Of a stretch of DNA of 64,000 bases, positions 31,639 through 40,301 are shown one piece after another. The position numbers and the translations under genes are program-made. Source of the stretch: Alteribacillus sp. YIM 98480 (GTDB taxonomy: Bacteria > Bacillota > Bacilli > Bacillales > Marinococcaceae); the NCBI RefSeq assembly GCF_009765375.1, contig NZ_VTOK01000001.1:124001-188000 (forward strand), read 5' to 3'. The notes under the pieces were generated by a model. The model did not search any database. It had not been told where the DNA came from and worked only from the letters and a program-made list of their open reading frames with translations. Within the stretch, counting starts at the first letter, position 1. Every line of letters starts with the position of its first letter.

Positions 31639-31836
31639 CAAAGGTAAGAATTTATAAATATTTGGGGTTTTACATGTCTAGCTCCAGCGCCCAGCCGCTC
31701 GCCGGGCTGCAGGCACCCTGCGCGAAAGCTCCAGAACCTGTCGCGGGCTCCCAGGATGGGAGTCAGTTCGGCGTTGTCACAGGACGTGACGCTCGTAGCC
31801 GAACTTCCTTCTTTTAAGGCGCTTGCGCTTTTCTTA
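31639..31836. repeat. Interspersed element, copy C (about 198 bp, different core)
   Basis: Ends match copies A and B (AAGGTAAGAATTTATAAATA, TTTTACATGTCTAGCTCCAG at left; AAGGCGCTTGCGCTTTTCTT at right), but the interior is unrelated and more GC-rich (CGCTCGCCGGGCTGCAGG, CAGTTCGGCGTTGTCACAGG). Inverted ends GGTAAGAA and TTCTTAC are perfect over 7 bases. The remainder of 31620-31989 holds the promoter region of the putP unit. Confidence 0.8.
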
Positions 31837-31989
31837 CAAATCTTTAAGAACATAGTAGCACAGAATAAGTATTGTTCCTATTCGTTTTAGGAAAGTTAAA
31901 AAGGAATTTTGCAGAATGACGATAAAAACTTCATAATATAATAGGAACTGAAGGATCTCTACGTAATTTAAAAGATAGGGGGGGATAAG

Positions 31990-32100
31990 ATGGAGCATGC
32001 TTTAACTGGGGCAACGTGGTTTTGGCTGCTGGTGCCAATGCCATTACTCATTATTTTATCTATTATTACTTACTTTACGGAAAGGAGGTATAAACAGTGA
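31990..32100 (+). CDS. Small membrane partner of the PutP-type symporter
   Basis: A 36-residue ORF missed by length limits: it begins MEHALTGATWFWLLVPMPLL and has one hydrophobic segment (about 9-28) with a basic tail ERRYKQ. Its TGA overlaps the GTG start of the symporter by 4 bases, and its ribosome site is GGGGGGATAA. Such short proteins occur directly ahead of solute:sodium symporter genes in Bacillaceae and are called symporter small accessory proteins. The coupled overlap argues strongly for translation. Confidence 0.8.
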   Translation: MEHALTGATWFWLLVPMPLLIILSIITYFTERRYKQ

Positions 32101-33566
32101 GTGCTCCGACGCTGATTACATTTTTAATTTACTTAATTGGAATGTTTTCGATTGGTCTTATTTTTTACAAATTAACGAATAACCTATCTGATTATGTTTT
32201 AGGGGGACGAAAACTTGGCGGTGCTGTGGCAGCATTAAGTGCCGGAGCCTCAGATATGAGCAGCTGGCTGATTCTAGCTTTGCCAGGAGCTATGTATATC
32301 GGCGGGATGAGTGAAATTTGGCTTCCGATTGGCCTTGCTGTGGGTGCCTATTTAAATTGGCAATTTATGGCGAAGCGATTGCGCCGTTATACAGAAATCT
32401 CTAACAATTCCATAACTATCCCGGATTTTTTGGAGAATCGTTTTAGGGATCAGTCTAAAGTGTTAAGAATCGTTTCTGCTGTTTTTATTTTATTATTCTT
32501 TGCTTTTTACACATCTTCTGGTCTTGTGGGCGGGGCAACGTTATTTGTGCAATCATTTGGCTGGGAATACACAACAGCTCTTTGGATTGGCGCTGCTATT
32601 ATAATTACGTATACGTTTCTTGGCGGTTTTTTAGCGGTAAGCTGGACCGACTTTTTCCAAGGAATTATTATGTTTTTAGCACTGATTGTCGTACCGATAG
32701 TCGCCATTACAGAAATGGGCGGCTGGGGGAATATGATTGCAGCTGCAGGAGAAGTAGATGCGACTTACTTGGACGCATTTGCTGGTACATCTGTGATTGG
32801 GATTATTTCTCTATTAGCTTGGGGGCTGGGATATTTTGGACAGCCTCATATCATTACAAGGTTTATGGCTATTCGTTCCGAACAAGAAGTTCCAAAAGCA
32901 CGTTTGATCGGCATCACATGGATGGTGTTATCTTTGTTTGGCGCCATATTCACTGGGTTTGTCGGTATTGCATACTTCGCAGGAGCAGGGCCGGGTGATG
33001 CGCTAGCTGAAGGAGCTCATGAAACGGTCTTCATTGCCTTTACTCAGCTGCTTTTTAATCCTTGGATCGCTGGATTCCTATTAGCTGCTATCTTAGCCGC
33101 TATTATGAGTACGATTGATTCACAGCTTTTGGTGTCATCGAGCGCTTTGGCTGAAGACTTTTATAAAGGATTGTTTCGCCCAGCTGCAAAAGAGCAGGAA
33201 CTGGTGTGGATTGGCCGCGTTGGTGTATTAGTGATTGCGTTAATTGCTACGTTGTTAGCTTACAACCCTGACAGTACAGTCTTGGAGCTGGTGGAATATG
33301 CTTGGGCCGGATTTGGGGCAGTATTTGGACCGGTTATTCTTCTATCGCTGTTTTGGCGGAGAACAACAAAGTGGGGGGCGCTTGCCGGTATGGTAGCCGG
33401 GGGACTAACGGTAATTCTTTGGGCTATTCCAGAAGGCGGTTTGTTCGACTTATATGAACTCGTTCCAGGGTTTTTGATCGGCGGATTAGCTGTTATATTT
33501 GTCAGTTATATCGATCGGGAACCCGTTTCTGAAATTACGGAGGAATTTGATAAAGTAAAGGGATAA
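32097..33566 (+). CDS. putP: Sodium/proline symporter, SSS family
   Basis: 489 residues, about 13 membrane segments. Family motifs: LGGRKLGGAVAALSAGASDMSSWLILALPG at the N-terminus (shown by its key LSAGASDMSSW), TYTFLGGFLAVSWTDFFQG and ITRFMAIRSEQEVPKAR, typical of PutP/OpuE. It takes up proline with sodium, for catabolism or osmoprotection; rocA in the same region would use the product of proline oxidation. GTG start, AAAGGAGG ribosome site inside the small partner gene. Ended by a strong terminator. Confidence 0.92.
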   Translation: MSAPTLITFLIYLIGMFSIGLIFYKLTNNLSDYVLGGRKLGGAVAALSAGASDMSSWLILALPGAMYIGGMSEIWLPIGLAVGAYLNWQFMAKRLRRYTEISNNSITIPDFLENRFRDQSKVLRIVSAVFILLFFAFYTSSGLVGGATLFVQSFGWEYTTALWIGAAIIITYTFLGGFLAVSWTDFFQGIIMFLALIVVPIVAITEMGGWGNMIAAAGEVDATYLDAFAGTSVIGIISLLAWGLGYFGQPHIITRFMAIRSEQEVPKARLIGITWMVLSLFGAIFTGFVGIAYFAGAGPGDALAEGAHETVFIAFTQLLFNPWIAGFLLAAILAAIMSTIDSQLLVSSSALAEDFYKGLFRPAAKEQELVWIGRVGVLVIALIATLLAYNPDSTVLELVEYAWAGFGAVFGPVILLSLFWRRTTKWGALAGMVAGGLTVILWAIPEGGLFDLYELVPGFLIGGLAVIFVSYIDREPVSEITEEFDKVKG

Positions 33567-33574
33567 CAGACGTT

Positions 33575-33615
33575 AAAAACGCGCAACAGGAAAAATTCCT
33601 GTTAGCGCGTTTTTT
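33575..33615 (+). terminator. Terminator after putP
   Basis: AAAACGCGC-AACAGGAA pairs with TTCCTGTT-AGCGCGTTTT around AAAA, followed by T residues. The T run merges with the collapsed repeat remnant at 33609. Confidence 0.93.
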
Positions 33616-33640
33616 ACATGGGGTCCTTGCGCTTTTCTTT
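33609..33640. repeat. Collapsed remnant of the interspersed element
   Basis: GTTTTTTACATG followed by GGGTCC and TTGCGCTTTTCTT: the left-end segment TTTTACATG and right-end segment TTGCGCTTTTCTT of copies A-C are joined with the core missing. Confidence 0.55.
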
Positions 33641-33651
33641 ATGTAGATTTC

Positions 33652-33735
33652 TTAGTAGCCTTTTCTTATATTAAATATGGACCAAATACCTGTTGCGATG
33701 GAGACAATAACACTACCAATGATAAACCAATGCAT
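33652..33735 (-). CDS. Possible 27-residue membrane peptide
   Basis: ATG ORF on the minus strand, MHWFIIGSVIVSIATGIWSI with a basic end NIRKGY: one membrane segment. A GAAAGGGG sequence lies 12 bases ahead, farther than ideal. It resembles small subunits that accompany sodium-linked transporters, but no transporter is on its strand. Could be chance. Confidence 0.35.
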   Translation of the reverse strand: MHWFIIGSVIVSIATGIWSIFNIRKGY

Positions 33736-33960
33736 GAATAATCCAAACCCCTTTCTTCTAGCTTCACAACTCTTTACTATCTAAAAGAATAGTATGGTTT
33801 TTGAAAAAAATCAATGAAAAAAGAAAGAACGTTTACATTAAAAGTACTTCGTGTTTAATATTTCTGTTTTAGACCAGAATATGTATGTCTTCCTTAGGAG
33901 ATTAACATTTAGTGAAATGCATTAGTAAGATAAAAACTTACATGTTTTTATGGAGTAGAA

Positions 33961-34002
33961 AAGGTGTTCTATAAGCTGAAAATGCTGCTTAGAACACCCT
34001 TT
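33961..34002 (-). terminator. Terminator after the DUF779 gene
   Basis: On the minus strand GGTGTTCT-AAGC pairs with GCTTATAGAACACC and CTTTTCT follows; arms at 33963-33970 and 33991-33998. Confidence 0.85.
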
Positions 34003-34010
34003 ACATTTGA

Positions 34011-34388
34011 TCAAGTTTGTGTCCTTTCTTCTTCCTGCAACGCCTTTCGTTCTTCTTCAGAATATACTCTAGATCGAGTTAAAAATCGTTTACCTTCCGG
34101 GCCTTCAAGAGAAAACATGCCGCCGCGTCCATCTACGACGTCAATAATGAGCTGCGTATGCTTCCAGTATTCGTATTGGTCTTTTGAAATATAAAAGGGC
34201 ATTCCGCCAATCTGGCCTAAATACATATCACTGCTGCCTACTCTAAAATCTCCTTCCGGAAAACACATCGGAGAACTTCCGTCACAACAGCCCCCTGATT
34301 GGTGAAACATCAATGGGCCATGCCGCTCTTTTAATTTTTCAATCAATTCAAGGGCTCCATCGGTGGCTGTCACTTTTTCTACTTTCAA
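34011..34388 (-). CDS. DUF779 protein, partner of aldehyde dehydrogenase
   Basis: 125 residues, TTG start with AAAGGGTGA six bases ahead. Contains the family core RHGPLMFHQSGGCCDGSSPMCFPEGDF (only key GGCCDGSSPMC cited) with a conserved cysteine pair, and IDVVDGRGGMFSLEGPEGKRF. DUF779 genes commonly lie next to acetaldehyde/aldehyde dehydrogenase genes; here the dehydrogenase gene lies upstream on the same strand. The cysteines suggest metal or thiol binding, not proved. Confidence 0.85.
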   Translation of the reverse strand: MKVEKVTATDGALELIEKLKERHGPLMFHQSGGCCDGSSPMCFPEGDFRVGSSDMYLGQIGGMPFYISKDQYEYWKHTQLIIDVVDGRGGMFSLEGPEGKRFLTRSRVYSEEERKALQEEERTQT

Positions 34389-34544
34389 AGAAAGTCACCC
34401 TTTCCGTAAATAATCATAGGTGCGCCCTGATGAATGTGCTGGTCTGTTTCAGAAATTCTGCGCTGCGTTGTCAGGACATGGGCGCAGTCACAAGTATTAT
34501 TAATAGTATTACCACACTATACCCGCTAAGATGAATGGTGTAAC

Positions 34545-34588
34545 AGAAAAAGCAGGCGAGGGCAGTTATTAACTGCACCGGCCTGCAA
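34545..34588 (-). terminator. Terminator between aldehyde dehydrogenase and DUF779 genes
   Basis: GCAGGC (34552-34557) pairs with GCCTGC (34581-34586) and encloses the palindrome GCAGTTATTAACTGC (34562-34576); on the minus strand TTTTTCTG follows. The two genes are therefore only partly cotranscribed. Confidence 0.85.
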
Positions 34589-34597
34589 AGAAAGATT

Positions 34598-36118
34598 TTA
34601 AAAGAAACCTAGAGCTTTGTCGCTGTAGCTGATCAGCAAGTTTTTCGTTTGCTGGTAATGATCAAGCATCATTTTGTGGTTTTCTCGGCCGATACCGGAT
34701 TTCTTGTAGCCGCCAAAGGCTGCATGAGCTGGATAATCATGATAACAATTGGTCCAAACACGGCCGGCTTCAATTTCACGTCCGAAACGGTAAGCTGTAT
34801 TAATATCGCGGGTCCAAATCCCAGCTCCTAATCCGTAAAGCGTATCATTTGCAACAGATAAAGCTTCTTCTTTTGTTTTAAAGGTTGCAACAGATAGGAC
34901 AGGGCCAAAAATCTCTTCTTGGAAGACACGCATTTTATTCGAGCCTTTAAAAATAGTCGGCTGTACATAATATCCATTGGCAAGTTCTCCGTTTAGTTCG
35001 TTTTTGCCGCCGCCGGCCAGAACTTCGGCTCCTTCTTGTTTTCCTATATCAAGATAAGACATAATTTTTTCCATCTGTTCTTGAGAGGCCTGTGCACCCA
35101 TCATCGTATCGGTATCAAGCGGATGTCCGGTTTTTATTGCTTCAACCCGCTGCAGTGCTCGTTCCATAAAGCGATCGTAAATCGACTCATGAATAAGGGC
35201 GCGGGAAGGACATGTACAAACTTCCCCTTGGTTTAAAGCGAACATGACGAAACCTTCAATTGCTTTATCAAGAAACTTGTCGTCTTCTCTCATCACATCT
35301 TCAAAAAAGATGTTCGGAGATTTACCGCCAAGTTCTAAAGTGACAGGAATAATATTTTCAGAAGCATACTGCATGATCAAACGACCGGTTGTTGTTTCTC
35401 CTGTAAATGCTACTTTTGAAATGCGGCTGTTTGAAGCAAGCGGCTTCCCGGCTTCTACGCCAAAGCCATTTACTATATTTAACACACCAGGCGGGAGAAG
35501 GTCTTTAATAAGGTCAAGCAGGACGTGAATGGAAGCAGGTGTTTGTTCTGCCGGTTTTAAAACGATGCAGTTGCCGGCTGCAAGTGCCGGAGCAATTTTC
35601 CAAGTGGCCATTAACAGCGGGAAGTTCCATGGGATAATCTGCCCGACAACGCCAAGCGGTTCATGGAAGTGATAAGCAACCGTATCATCATTAATTTGAC
35701 TTATCGTACCTTCCTGTGTACGAATAACACCGGCAAAATATCTGAAATGATCAACGGCAAGCGGAATATCAGCATTTAATGTTTCACGTACAGCTTTTCC
35801 GTTTTCCCACGTTTCCGCAACAGCCAGCATTTCTAAATTTTCTTCGATACGATCAGCTATTTTATTTAAAATATTGCCGCGTTCGGCAGGCGATGTTCTG
35901 CCCCAGGCGTCTTTTGCCTGATGTGCAGCATCAATAGCAAGTTCCACGTCTTCTTCGGTAGAACGTGACATTTGACAGAAAACTTCCCCGGTGACAGGCG
36001 TAATGTTATCGAAATATTCGCCTTTTACAGGTGCTTTGTATTCGCCGCCGATAAAATTGTCGTATCGATCTTTAAAATTTACTAGACTTCCAGATGTATT
36101 AGGTGCATCATAACGCAT
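34598..36118 (-). CDS. NAD-dependent aldehyde dehydrogenase (AcoD/ExaC type)
   Basis: 506 residues. Signatures: [57 protein letters not shown] and catalytic cysteine in [13 protein letters not shown], and [12 protein letters not shown]. The variant [11 protein letters not shown] is the mark of the acetaldehyde dehydrogenase group (AcoD, ExaC, AldB), which oxidises acetaldehyde and related aldehydes. The link with DUF779 and an upstream cre site fit a catabolite-repressed ethanol, acetoin or amine pathway. AAAGGGG ribosome site about 11 bases ahead. Confidence 0.93.
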   Translation of the reverse strand: MRYDAPNTSGSLVNFKDRYDNFIGGEYKAPVKGEYFDNITPVTGEVFCQMSRSTEEDVELAIDAAHQAKDAWGRTSPAERGNILNKIADRIEENLEMLAVAETWENGKAVRETLNADIPLAVDHFRYFAGVIRTQEGTISQINDDTVAYHFHEPLGVVGQIIPWNFPLLMATWKIAPALAAGNCIVLKPAEQTPASIHVLLDLIKDLLPPGVLNIVNGFGVEAGKPLASNSRISKVAFTGETTTGRLIMQYASENIIPVTLELGGKSPNIFFEDVMREDDKFLDKAIEGFVMFALNQGEVCTCPSRALIHESIYDRFMERALQRVEAIKTGHPLDTDTMMGAQASQEQMEKIMSYLDIGKQEGAEVLAGGGKNELNGELANGYYVQPTIFKGSNKMRVFQEEIFGPVLSVATFKTKEEALSVANDTLYGLGAGIWTRDINTAYRFGREIEAGRVWTNCYHDYPAHAAFGGYKKSGIGRENHKMMLDHYQQTKNLLISYSDKALGFF

Positions 36119-36223
36119 TTTATTCTATCCCCTTTCTGTTTGTAGAAAAGTTGTTTTGAAGAAAAAGCACCAAACCTGCTAGATTGATAGACTGTAGACC
36201 TTCATCCCTCCTTGCATATTATT

Positions 36224-36237
36224 TGAAACCGTTTACA
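36224..36237. promoter_or_regulatory. Candidate CcpA (cre) site upstream of aldehyde dehydrogenase
   Basis: TGAAACCGTTTACA matches the cre consensus TGWAARCGYTWNCW at 13 of 14 positions, 106 bases ahead of the dehydrogenase start. The rest of the 36119-36463 divergent gap shows no other clear element. Confidence 0.6.
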
Positions 36238-36463
36238 CTTCATTATTTTACCATTATTGTAGAAAATTTTAAATATTTTATTTATACACGCACACCTGTA
36301 ATGAATCTTAATTCGTTATTGAATATTTCTATATCAATTGCAAATCACTCAACTGAACCAGTGAAAGCAATTGAATTTTTCATTTGAAGGGAAGAATGTT
36401 TTTTCATATACTATAAGGAACCCTATCTAACAACTAGGACAACGAAGAAGGAGTACCATAAAA

Positions 36464-36829
36464 ATGCTAAAAAGTATTTTGCAAGTGGTTTTTTTTATTG
36501 CGGTCGGTGCCCTGATTTTCAATGATTTTTTCCCGCATACTCCCTTTGCAGCTAATATATCAACTACAACCATTTTATTCATTATGGTTGTGACAATCAT
36601 TGCGTCTGTTGCTGTTCCTTCTATTCGACGGGCGTTCAGCCCGTGGTCGAGCTTTCGTTTTAAATTAATATTAACCATTTATGTTGTCGCGCTTATTACA
36701 GGGTTCACGCTTGTTGGAGGATCATCAACCGCAGGGTTTGACCTGTATAGTCCATTATTCATTGTACTTGTTTTGCTGCAGACGTTTTTGTTGATTAACG
36801 AATATCGACGGCTAAATAAGCAGCAATAA
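36464..36829 (+). CDS. Small four-helix membrane protein, unknown
   Basis: 121 residues with four predicted membrane segments (about 4-21, 33-52, 66-86, 93-112) and short polar loops; ends NEYRRLNKQQ. GAAGGAG ribosome site. No family recognised. The 15-base gap to the next GNAT gene implies cotranscription. Confidence 0.65.
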   Translation: MLKSILQVVFFIAVGALIFNDFFPHTPFAANISTTTILFIMVVTIIASVAVPSIRRAFSPWSSFRFKLILTIYVVALITGFTLVGGSSTAGFDLYSPLFIVLVLLQTFLLINEYRRLNKQQ

Positions 36830-36844
36830 CATGGAGGTGTATTT

Positions 36845-37345
36845 TTGAGATATTCGTTTGAACGGTTGCAAAAGCAACATTGGCCTGAAGTAAAAGAAAT
36901 TTATGAAATGGGAATAGAAACAGAGATTGCTACATTTGAAACGCAAGCTCCATCATGGGAAATCTGGTCAGCAACTCATGATCTCGTCTGCCGCCTTGTC
37001 GCGCTAAAAGAAGAAACCAATGAAGTGCTTGGGTGGGCCGCTATTTCACCTGTTTCCAACCGGGCGATATATGATGGTGTAGGGGAAACAAGTATATACA
37101 TAAGAGGCGATATCCGCGGTCAGGGACTCGGGACAGCTTTATTGAAAGAATTAATAGCAGTAACAGAAAAGGAAGGCTACTGGATGCTTCAAGCTGGCAT
37201 TTTTCCTGAAAATCGAAACAGCATTAAAATTCACGAAGGAGCAGGCTTTCGAAAAGTAGGTACACGTGAGCGGATTGGACAGTTGAATGGGGTATGGCGC
37301 GATGTTGAATTGTTCGAAAGACGAAGTGATGTAGTTGGGGTATAA
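36845..37345 (+). CDS. GNAT acetyltransferase, phosphinothricin/methionine sulfoximine type
   Basis: 166 residues, TTG start, ATGGAGGTG ribosome site. Pattern EIYEMGIETEIATFETQAPSW (cited in part), GWAAISPVSNRAIYDGVGE, SIYIRGDIRGQGLGTALLKEL and GIFPENRNSIKIHEGAGFRKVGTRERIG, matching the Pat/MnaT family that acetylates phosphinothricin, methionine sulfoximine or other amino acids. It is usual for Bacillus chromosomes and need not mean herbicide resistance. Confidence 0.88.
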   Translation: MRYSFERLQKQHWPEVKEIYEMGIETEIATFETQAPSWEIWSATHDLVCRLVALKEETNEVLGWAAISPVSNRAIYDGVGETSIYIRGDIRGQGLGTALLKELIAVTEKEGYWMLQAGIFPENRNSIKIHEGAGFRKVGTRERIGQLNGVWRDVELFERRSDVVGV

Positions 37346-37398
37346 CCGATAAACGGTTGTACCCTCGTTTTGTTTTGGCATTATCGGCGGTTAGAGGG

Positions 37399-37478
37399 GT
37401 TTATCAGCGAAAAAATTGTCGGAATGAGCGAGAAATTTGTCACTTCAATCGAAAAATGGAATGTTATCATCGAAAAGG
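37399..37478. repeat. Left array of AGCGA(G/A)AAATT motifs flanking the NERD gene
   Basis: Repeated short blocks TTATCAGCGAAAAAATTGTC, GAGCGAGAAATTTGTCACTT, CAATCGAAAAATGG and ATCATCGAAAAGG. The same blocks occur in reverse orientation at 38482-38583. Confidence 0.7.
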
Positions 37479-37536
37479 AAAATCAGCAACTCATGTCGAA
37501 TAAAACACTCATCCAAGTAGAAAGAGAAGTGATAAA

Positions 37537-38491
37537 TTGATCATCAAACCCCGAACGATGCCCCTCTACCTGCAAAAACTGAAAGCGCTGGAAAAAAGAC
37601 TGCCACCAGACCATCCAAAGTGTTTCGTACTTGAAAAAGACGCAGCGAAATGGTTCGCTGGTTATAAAGGCGAACAGTCGATAGACTATCCACTAACTTT
37701 TCTCCCCTCACACCAGTTTTATATTCGACGGCTCCCATCACTTTCAGATCGATACGTTAATATTGTCTCCGTCCTTTTTTCTTATTTTAGAAGTGAAAAA
37801 TATCTCCGGGACGTTAATTTTTGATGCAGATTTTACCCAATTTATACGAAAAGACGGGGAGAAAGAAGAAGCATTTCTTCATCCCCTGATCCAGGTCAGC
37901 AGGCAGCAAGCCCAGCTTTCCACTTGGATTCAGCAAAAGGATGCTTTCTCTGTTCCAATTGAAACACTAGTCGTTATCGGAAATAATCATTCTGTATTGA
38001 AACGAACAGGACAGAAAATGTATGAAAACGTAATACACGGGTCTCTTCTTCCTAATAAAATTAAGCACCTCCAACGTCACTACCCCAAATGGCTTCTTAG
38101 CCATTCCCAATTAGAGTCTCTTTCGATGTTATTGACTGAAGCCCACAATGATAGAAATCAAGATATCTTAAAACAATATGGAATAGATACTTCCCACGTA
38201 ATAAAGGGAGTACAATGTCCAGAATGTTTTCACTTCTCTATGAATAGGAAGCACGGCAGCTGGCAATGCCCCTCGTGCGATCACCGTTCCAAAACAGCAC
38301 ACCTTCAAGCTCTCCGTGATTATTACCTGCTTTTTTCTTCGATGATTTCGAATAAGGAAGCAAGGATATTTCTAAATGTTTCATCTTCTCACACTGCAAA
38401 ACGGATCCTGCAATCGCACGGTTTTACTCGGGTGGGAGTCTCAAACCGCGGGGCAAAATATGAGTTGAGGTTTGGGGAGGGGATTCGCTGA
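37537..38491 (+). pseudogene. NERD-domain protein, split by a frameshift
   Basis: Two frames share one NERD (nuclease-related) protein. The first (37537 on) gives GYKGEQSIDYPLTFLPSHQF, the second (from about 37733) FQIDTLILSPSFFLILEVKN, ISGTLIF and the rest. In the second frame the reading can be traced back to FDGSHHFQIDTL, so the shift lies between about 37715 and 37735, in a short GACG-rich stretch. The C-terminal part carries a zinc ribbon CPECFHF...CPSCDH and a helical tail RILQSHGFTRVGVSNRGAKY. It may be a true pseudogene, a sequencing error or a recent mutation. Function of the family: presumed DNA processing. Confidence 0.8.
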
Positions 38492-38583
38492 TAAAGCTGC
38501 TTTTTTCGATTGAAGCGACATTTTTTTCGCTCGAACCAACGAATTTCTCGCTGATAACTGCAGCAAAATCGCTGATAAACTCC
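38482..38583. repeat. Right array, inverted copies of the 37.4 kb motifs
   Basis: Blocks GATTCGCTGATAAAGC, TTTTTTCGATTGAAGCGACA, TTTTTTTCGCTCGAACC, AATTTCTCGCTGATAAC and AAATCGCTGATAAAC are reverse complements of the left-array blocks. Together the arrays bracket the NERD gene. Confidence 0.7.
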
Positions 38584-38663
38584 CAACCCAAGTTTAAAAA
38601 ACCTTTTTTGTGATACAATGGCTCATATCTTAACTAGTACGGAAAAAGAAAGGGTCAGCATCA

Positions 38664-40055
38664 ATGAAAAAGAAAAAAGCAGTCCAAGCACCGGTTCAAA
38701 AAAATGAAATGATCACCGCCGTGTTTGAAGACCTCACCCATGACGGGGCGGGGGTTGCCAAAGTCGACGGCTATCCGTTATTTGTGCCATACGGCATCCC
38801 TGGAGAAAAAGCAGAAATTAAAGTGATAAAAACAAAAAAAAATTACGGTTTTGGGAGATTAATGGAACGAATCGAAGAAAGCGAAGACCGGACCGATCCG
38901 CCTTGTCCGATTTATTACGAGTGCGGAGGCTGCCAGATCCAGCACATGACCTACGACGCCCAGCTTCGTTACAAGCAAAAGCAAGTCCAAGACGCTATAA
39001 CCCGTATTGGCGGTCTGGAAAATGTGACGGTTTATCCTACTCTAGGCATGGATGATCCATGGCGCTACCGCAACAAAGCACAGGTGCCAATCGGAACAAG
39101 AGAAGACGGCCACTTAAAGGCCGGTTTCTATCAAAAACGCTCGCACCGCATTATTGACATGGAAGCCTGCATCATCCAGCAAAAAGAAAACGACGACCCG
39201 GTCCAGGCTGTAAAGGAAATGGCTGATAAATATAACATTAAAGCGTATGATGAAGAAAAACACCGCGGCACGCTCCGCCATGTCGTTACCCGCTACGCAA
39301 AAAATACCGATCAGCTCATGATCGTGCTTGTCACAAACGGTCCAGACCTTCCACATAAAAAAAATTTAATAGAAGAAATTCGAGAAGGCATTCCGAACGT
39401 CGCTTCGATCGTGCAAAACATCAATAACAAACGAACCAATGTAATATTTGGCGACAAAACGAATGTATTATGGGGCGAAGAATATATTTATGACACCATC
39501 GGCGACGTTAAATTCGCAATATCGGCACGCTCGTTTTATCAGGTAAATCCCGAACAGACGAAAGTCCTCTATGACAAAGCACTCGAATACGCAGAACTTC
39601 GCGGAGACGAAACCGTCATTGACGCATATTGCGGCATCGGCACCATTTCCCTGTTTCTAGCTCAAAAAGCTAAACACGTTTATGGAGTGGAAGTCGTGCC
39701 AGAAGCAGTATCCGATGCAAAGCGGAACGCTCGTTTAAATAAAATGGATAATGTCGATTTTGCCGTCGGAGAAGCAGAAGAAGTGATTCCCTGGTGGCAC
39801 AAAGCACACGGCATCCAGCCCGATGTCATCGTCGTCGACCCGCCCCGAAAAGGCTGCGATGAAACACTATTAGACACCATGCTTTCCATGAAACCGGAAC
39901 GCATTGTCTACGTATCCTGCAACCCAGCAACCTTGGCCAGGGATTTAAAGATTTTAGAAAAAGGCGGGTATGCAACGAAGGAAGTACAGCCTGTTGACAT
40001 GTTTCCGCAGACTACACATGTGGAGAGTGTGGCTAAGGTAGTTTTAAATGTATAA
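38664..40055 (+). CDS. rlmCD: 23S rRNA (uracil-5-)-methyltransferase RlmCD
   Basis: TrmA/RumA-family SAM methyltransferase, 463 residues, orthologue by pattern and place of B. subtilis YefA, which methylates U747 and U1939. A TRAM domain (about 10-65) is followed by the iron-sulfur cysteines [15 protein letters not shown] with the fourth in MEACIIQ, SAM motif [25 protein letters not shown] and the catalytic cysteine in [12 protein letters not shown]. The codon use is richer in C at third positions than its neighbours. It is preceded by the NERD flank array. Confidence 0.95.
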   Translation: MKKKKAVQAPVQKNEMITAVFEDLTHDGAGVAKVDGYPLFVPYGIPGEKAEIKVIKTKKNYGFGRLMERIEESEDRTDPPCPIYYECGGCQIQHMTYDAQLRYKQKQVQDAITRIGGLENVTVYPTLGMDDPWRYRNKAQVPIGTREDGHLKAGFYQKRSHRIIDMEACIIQQKENDDPVQAVKEMADKYNIKAYDEEKHRGTLRHVVTRYAKNTDQLMIVLVTNGPDLPHKKNLIEEIREGIPNVASIVQNINNKRTNVIFGDKTNVLWGEEYIYDTIGDVKFAISARSFYQVNPEQTKVLYDKALEYAELRGDETVIDAYCGIGTISLFLAQKAKHVYGVEVVPEAVSDAKRNARLNKMDNVDFAVGEAEEVIPWWHKAHGIQPDVIVVDPPRKGCDETLLDTMLSMKPERIVYVSCNPATLARDLKILEKGGYATKEVQPVDMFPQTTHVESVAKVVLNV

Positions 40056-40231
40056 ACACATAATAAAGTCTTGCCATTTGAATAAACATTTGTGGAAATA
40101 GCAGCTTCTGGAATAATAAAGTTGTTGTTACCCGTTCGATTGCAGTGTTAGGGTGAAAAATTCAAGAGCTAATTGTTATTGTACAGACCAGTAAGCCGGA
40201 AGACTTAACTTCGCTTTTATATTTAGTACAT

Positions 40232-40260
40232 TTTACTGCCAGCTTTGGGTAGTTTATAAT
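40232..40260 (+). promoter_or_regulatory. Promoter of the second methyltransferase gene
   Basis: TTTACT (40232-40237), 17-base spacer, TATAAT (40255-40260), 41 bases before the start codon. Confidence 0.6.
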
Positions 40261-40301
40261 GGAATGTCAAACAAAGTAAAAGAAAAGTTGGGTAGTACCT
40301 T

